A stretch of DNA of 64,000 nt. It comes from Bacillota bacterium. GTDB lineage: Bacteria > Bacillota_I > Bacilli_A > RFN20 > CAG-826. Made by a program: the position numbers and the translations under genes. Shown here piece by piece: positions 61,318-64,000 of this stretch. The stretch spans positions 5,689 to 69,688 of the forward strand of contig JAEWMX010000013.1 in assembly GCA_023393065.1 (NCBI GenBank), read 5' to 3'. Position 1 is the stretch's first letter, and each line of letters opens with the position of its first letter. The notes under the pieces were generated by a model. It did not search any database. It saw only the letters and a list, made by a program, of their open reading frames with translations, and was not told where the DNA came from.

Positions 61318-62336
61318 GTATCAACCACCTCCCAGTCCGTTAGATTATCAAATGATGACGTTGACGAAGTCATAATGCAGTATTGGGAATTGCGACAATC
61401 GCCGATATAACGAAGATTAGAAAAATAGATGAAGTTATATTGAATATCGAATTGGTTATAGCCGGCTTTGCGAATAATAATTCTCATATCAATATCCTTC
61501 TCAGAAGAGTAGTAATTTCTTGGGAAAAAGAATTTTGTGGTCTCAAGAAACCCGTTGCGTGGCGTGACAGACATAAGAAGTGAGTTTGGCTCAACATACA
61601 GGGGACTTGCAAAGGCGAATCGGTATTGGCTCGACACTTCAATAACATTAAGAGGAACTAAGCGATAATCGAGGAATGTACTGTAAGAAAGTAAATTGTA
61701 TAAAGTGCCACTTCTTCGAATCAATAAACTAATTGAGTCATATTCAAAAGGATTTTCTGATTCAAACCAAAGCGATGACAAATCAAGATAATAATAATAT
61801 TCATCTTCGATAACCGAAGTAAATCCGTGAAAAATAAAGCGATCACGTTTTGAGGTATACACTCCATTTTTAAGTTCAACATAATTATATGGTAGAGATA
61901 GGAAGTAATTATCCTCATTAGGATAAAAGGTTGTCTCAACGCGAGGATAGGCCTCTGCTTCTTCGACGTCATAAATGCCTGTTGATTCGCATGAAAAGTA
62001 AAAGGTATTCATTCCCTCCGCTACCGCAAGACCATCTAAGAAAAAAACGCGCTTAAAATCTTTGCGAATTCCTTTGTTCAAATATTCGGTATTTTGAAAA
62101 ACAAGCACCCCTTGCGGATAGCGAATATTTTGAAGGGTTATTTTTATAAGATATGCTTGATTATTTACAGTTGCCAATGCCGAATAGACAAAGTTAATTT
62201 CTTGTGTCTCCACCATCGAAAGAGGATAGATAATAAATGACTTCCATCCGAGTTTAGGGGGAGCAGATTTTCCAATGACAAACAATAATAAGGGTAGACA
62301 AAAAAAGCTCAATACTCCTCTGCTTATTTTCATCAT
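61314..62336 (-). CDS. Secreted protein of the Tad-like operon
   Basis: The 340-residue protein has a signal peptide or anchor (MMKISRGVLSFFCLPLLLFVIG) and then a long Tyr/Phe/Asn-rich beta-type body with FYFSCESTGIYDVEE and late CRNSQYC. It lies inside the Tad-like operon and could be a pilus tip, adhesin or assembly factor. No family recognised. Confidence 0.55.
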   Translation of the reverse strand: MMKISRGVLSFFCLPLLLFVIGKSAPPKLGWKSFIIYPLSMVETQEINFVYSALATVNNQAYLIKITLQNIRYPQGVLVFQNTEYLNKGIRKDFKRVFFLDGLAVAEGMNTFYFSCESTGIYDVEEAEAYPRVETTFYPNEDNYFLSLPYNYVELKNGVYTSKRDRFIFHGFTSVIEDEYYYYLDLSSLWFESENPFEYDSISLLIRRSGTLYNLLSYSTFLDYRLVPLNVIEVSSQYRFAFASPLYVEPNSLLMSVTPRNGFLETTKFFFPRNYYSSEKDIDMRIIIRKAGYNQFDIQYNFIYFSNLRYIGDCRNSQYCIMTSSTSSFDNLTDWEVVDT

Positions 62337-62337
62337 C

Positions 62338-62691
62338 CTAATCTAAATGATTAAGAAATTGGCACATCGCAATGCGTTTTAATCGATAATATGTCGATGT
62401 TGAATATAATTCAACCCACCAGAACTTGTAATTATTAAAGAAGAAATCATTATTGATGATTCGCCGCGACTCGAGATCAAGTTTTCGAAAAGCTCCTTCG
62501 ATTTTGGCAACGAACAAATTGTTTATTTCATTTCTACCATAATTATCGCAATGAATGGACATATTTAAATCGCGTCTGCCATTTTTTAAACTAGATGCAT
62601 CGAGAGCCTGAAAGTATAACCTTGCAACTTCTTTAGTTTCGGCGCTTAAGGCTCGTAGTTTTCGTCTGCTCCTTCGTCCTGCCAACTTCAT
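62338..62691 (-). CDS. MG284/MPN403-like small protein
   Basis: The 117-residue basic protein has LYFQALDASSLKNGRRDLNM, then AKIEGAFRKLDLESRRIINNDFFFNNYKFWW and a Tyr-rich C-terminus. This layout resembles the small MG284/MPN403-type family of Mollicutes relatives, which look like HTH regulators of the RinA/ArpU style. It is the first gene of the leftward Tad-like operon, with an AGGAGGGGG ribosome site, and may regulate it. Family call from memory. Confidence 0.5.
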   Translation of the reverse strand: MKLAGRRSRRKLRALSAETKEVARLYFQALDASSLKNGRRDLNMSIHCDNYGRNEINNLFVAKIEGAFRKLDLESRRIINNDFFFNNYKFWWVELYSTSTYYRLKRIAMCQFLNHLD

Positions 62692-63003
62692 ATCCCCCTC
62701 CTCTTACTTGATTTGTAAGTAACGAAATGATGAAAAAATCAATTTTATTTTTAAACGGTATAAAAAAGAGCAAACTCCACTCCCAACAAACGTCTACTGA
62801 GTAATGCTTGCCCCTTAATCTTTGACAGATGATTGTTTTGGTGTTCGTGCCCTATTGCTGATTGCTTTTTCAAAACTGCCCCGTATTAGAAAAATTAGAT
62901 AACGACAACTCAACTTTTATGAATTTTACATCTTTTTTGAAATCATGGCAAATCGTGAGAAAGGACTTTATAAGCAACAATCGTTATTTTATAATGTGTT
63001 CAT
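62692..63003. promoter_or_regulatory. Divergent promoter region
   Basis: This gene-free stretch separates the leftward Tad-like operon from the rightward kinase gene. A small palindrome TTACTT...AAGTAA (about 62705-62723) lies just above the ribosome site on the left. A promoter for the kinase gene is at its right end. No other element stands out. Confidence 0.5.
62968..62996 (+). promoter_or_regulatory. Promoter of the guanylate-kinase-like gene, likely leaderless
   Basis: TTTATA (62968-62973), a 17-base spacer and TATAAT (62991-62996) lie so close to the ATG at 63004 that transcription should begin at or within a base or two of the start codon. No ribosome site precedes the ATG. Confidence 0.6.
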
Positions 63004-63549
63004 ATGATAATTCTCGTCGGCGCTTCCGCAAGTGGCAAAACGGAAATTGCCAAGATATTAACGCGAAAATATGGAATCGTTAAAGCCATCACGCACACAA
63101 CTCGCGATATGCGGGAAGGTGAAAAAAATGGCGTTGATTACTTTTTTGTAAGCAAAGACGAGTTTGCGTCTTTGGCCAAACAAAACGCTTTTGTGGAAAC
63201 GACATTTTATAACGGCAATTACTATGGTTGTTCAAAATCGCAAGTTAATGACGACAAAGCCGTCATCGTCGACCCAAATGGTTTAAAAGAATTTTTAAAA
63301 TTGAATGACCCGCGCGTTATTGCTTTTTATATTGAAGCAGATGAAAAAACGCGATATCAAAGAATGCTAAGTCGTGGTGACAGTATGCAAAATGCCCTTA
63401 AAAGAATTGAAAACGATAAGAAGGATTTCAATCCCAAAAACGTCGGATTTACCCATTACATTATTATTAATGAGGACAACACTTTAGAAGAAGCGGCCGA
63501 CATCGTCTATCGCAAATATCTCGGTTCGCTAAATAATCTTAAACGTTAA
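63004..63549 (+). CDS. Guanylate-kinase-like nucleotide kinase
   Basis: The 181-residue protein has the P-loop GASASGKTEIAK (6-17), a THTTRDMREGEKNGVDYFFV segment matching the GMP-binding region of guanylate kinases, and an R-lid ADEKTRYQRMLSRGDS. It probably phosphorylates GMP or a related nucleotide. It is a little shorter than the usual 190-205 residues. Its 3' end overlaps the convergent ABC-F gene by 11 bases. Confidence 0.8.
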   Translation: MIILVGASASGKTEIAKILTRKYGIVKAITHTTRDMREGEKNGVDYFFVSKDEFASLAKQNAFVETTFYNGNYYGCSKSQVNDDKAVIVDPNGLKEFLKLNDPRVIAFYIEADEKTRYQRMLSRGDSMQNALKRIENDKKDFNPKNVGFTHYIIINEDNTLEEAADIVYRKYLGSLNNLKR

Positions 63550-64000
63550 TTTGTTCAACAAACTCGTCATAAGTTGTGTACTTGTCGTAGACAACTTTTT
63601 CTTTTATATAAATGATTCGATTAGCAACCGTCTCGATTAATTCGTGATCGTGAGATGTAAACAAAATGACACCACGATAATTGATCATGCCTTTATTCAA
63701 TGCCGTAATCGCCTCTAAATCAAGGTGATTGGTTGGATCATCAAGAATAAGAAGATTTCCAGCAATCAGCATTGTGCGAGCAAGCATAAGACGCACCCTT
63801 TCGCCTCCGGAAAGAACATTAACTGGTTTTAAAGCTTCTTCGCCCGAGAATAGCATTCTTCCCAACCAACCGCGTAGTCCGGTTTCGCTTTGATCTTTCG
63901 AATAAGGTCTAATCCATTCAACCAGATTTTCATCGTGGTTATTAAAGAAAGATGTAATGTCGCTAGGAAGATATGTCGGTGTAATTGTCACTCCATAACG
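63539..64000 (-). CDS. ABC-F ATPase, C-terminal part (partial)
   Basis: The frame is open to the right window edge. The visible 150+ residues hold the second ATPase domain of an ABC-F protein (YbiT/YkpA-like): LRGWLGRMLFSGEEA, signature LSGGERVRLMLAR, Walker B LLILDDPTNHLDLEA and His switch LFTSHDHELIE. ABC-F proteins act on the ribosome. The Walker B region has DDPTNHLD, where most members have DEPTNHLD. The start and first domain lie outside. Confidence 0.88.
   Translation of the reverse strand, partial: RYGVTITPTYLPSDITSFFNNHDENLVEWIRPYSKDQSETGLRGWLGRMLFSGEEALKPVNVLSGGERVRLMLARTMLIAGNLLILDDPTNHLDLEAITALNKGMINYRGVILFTSHDHELIETVANRIIYIKEKVVYDKYTTYDEFVEQINV

Overview
The window reads as a low-to-mid GC Bacillota-type (monoderm) chromosome using the standard code: TGA serves as a stop, and the one tRNA-Trp seen has a CCA anticodon. 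A LemA/DUF3137-like pair, a small protein resembling the Mollicutes MG284/MPN403 family and generally compact genes suggest an uncultured Bacilli/Erysipelotrichia/Mollicutes-adjacent lineage. That placement is inference and low confidence.

Region 1 (1-27.5 kb) is the leftward-transcribed part of an HK97-type siphophage prophage. Read along the minus strand it begins with a structured leader and a sigma-like regulator (27.4 kb). Replication and recombination genes follow: a DUF2800 nuclease, DUF2815, family A DNA polymerase, D5-type primase-helicase, VRR-NUC and an SNF2 helicase. Next come a DUF1492/ArpU-like late regulator, a ParB-methyltransferase, a phage-borne S-adenosylmethionine synthetase, HNH and both terminase subunits. 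An LRR receptor-type protein sits between the terminase genes. Portal, protease, capsid, connectors, tail tube, a frameshifted tail chaperone, tape measure and baseplate genes complete the set. The prophage runs off the left edge, so lysis genes and an integrase are not visible here. Two intrinsic terminators inside the operon and an array of 10-bp repeats suggest a controlled early/late switch.

Region 2 (27.7-37.6 kb) is an AT-rich leftward defence island. It holds a type I restriction-modification system (hsdM-hsdS-hsdR), with a three-copy 12-bp TAEL repeat in hsdS. Downstream is a tightly packed three-gene cassette: TcmP, a radical-SAM-like protein with an odd C-x3-C-x3-C cluster, and a large IrrE-type metallopeptidase with a C-terminal HTH-like region. 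Four 20-bp repeats lie upstream of hsdM, and tRNA-Trp with its terminator marks the right border. This cassette is my best candidate for an under-described system.

Region 3 (37.8-64 kb) is host chromosome. It contains yqeY, a Trk/Ktr potassium system with two separate RCK proteins, and a heterodimeric ABC exporter. A pair made of a CrtC/lipocalin-like protein and a rifampin-phosphotransferase-like PEP-utilising enzyme follows. Then come LemA plus a large membrane partner, a PlsC-like acyltransferase fused to a zinc ribbon, an MFS symporter, a GT32-like glycosyltransferase with an ABC-2 exporter, tRNA-Asn, tRNA-Glu and acpP. The region ends with a compact Tad-like pilus/secretion operon, a guanylate-kinase-like gene with an apparently leaderless promoter, and the end of an ABC-F gene.
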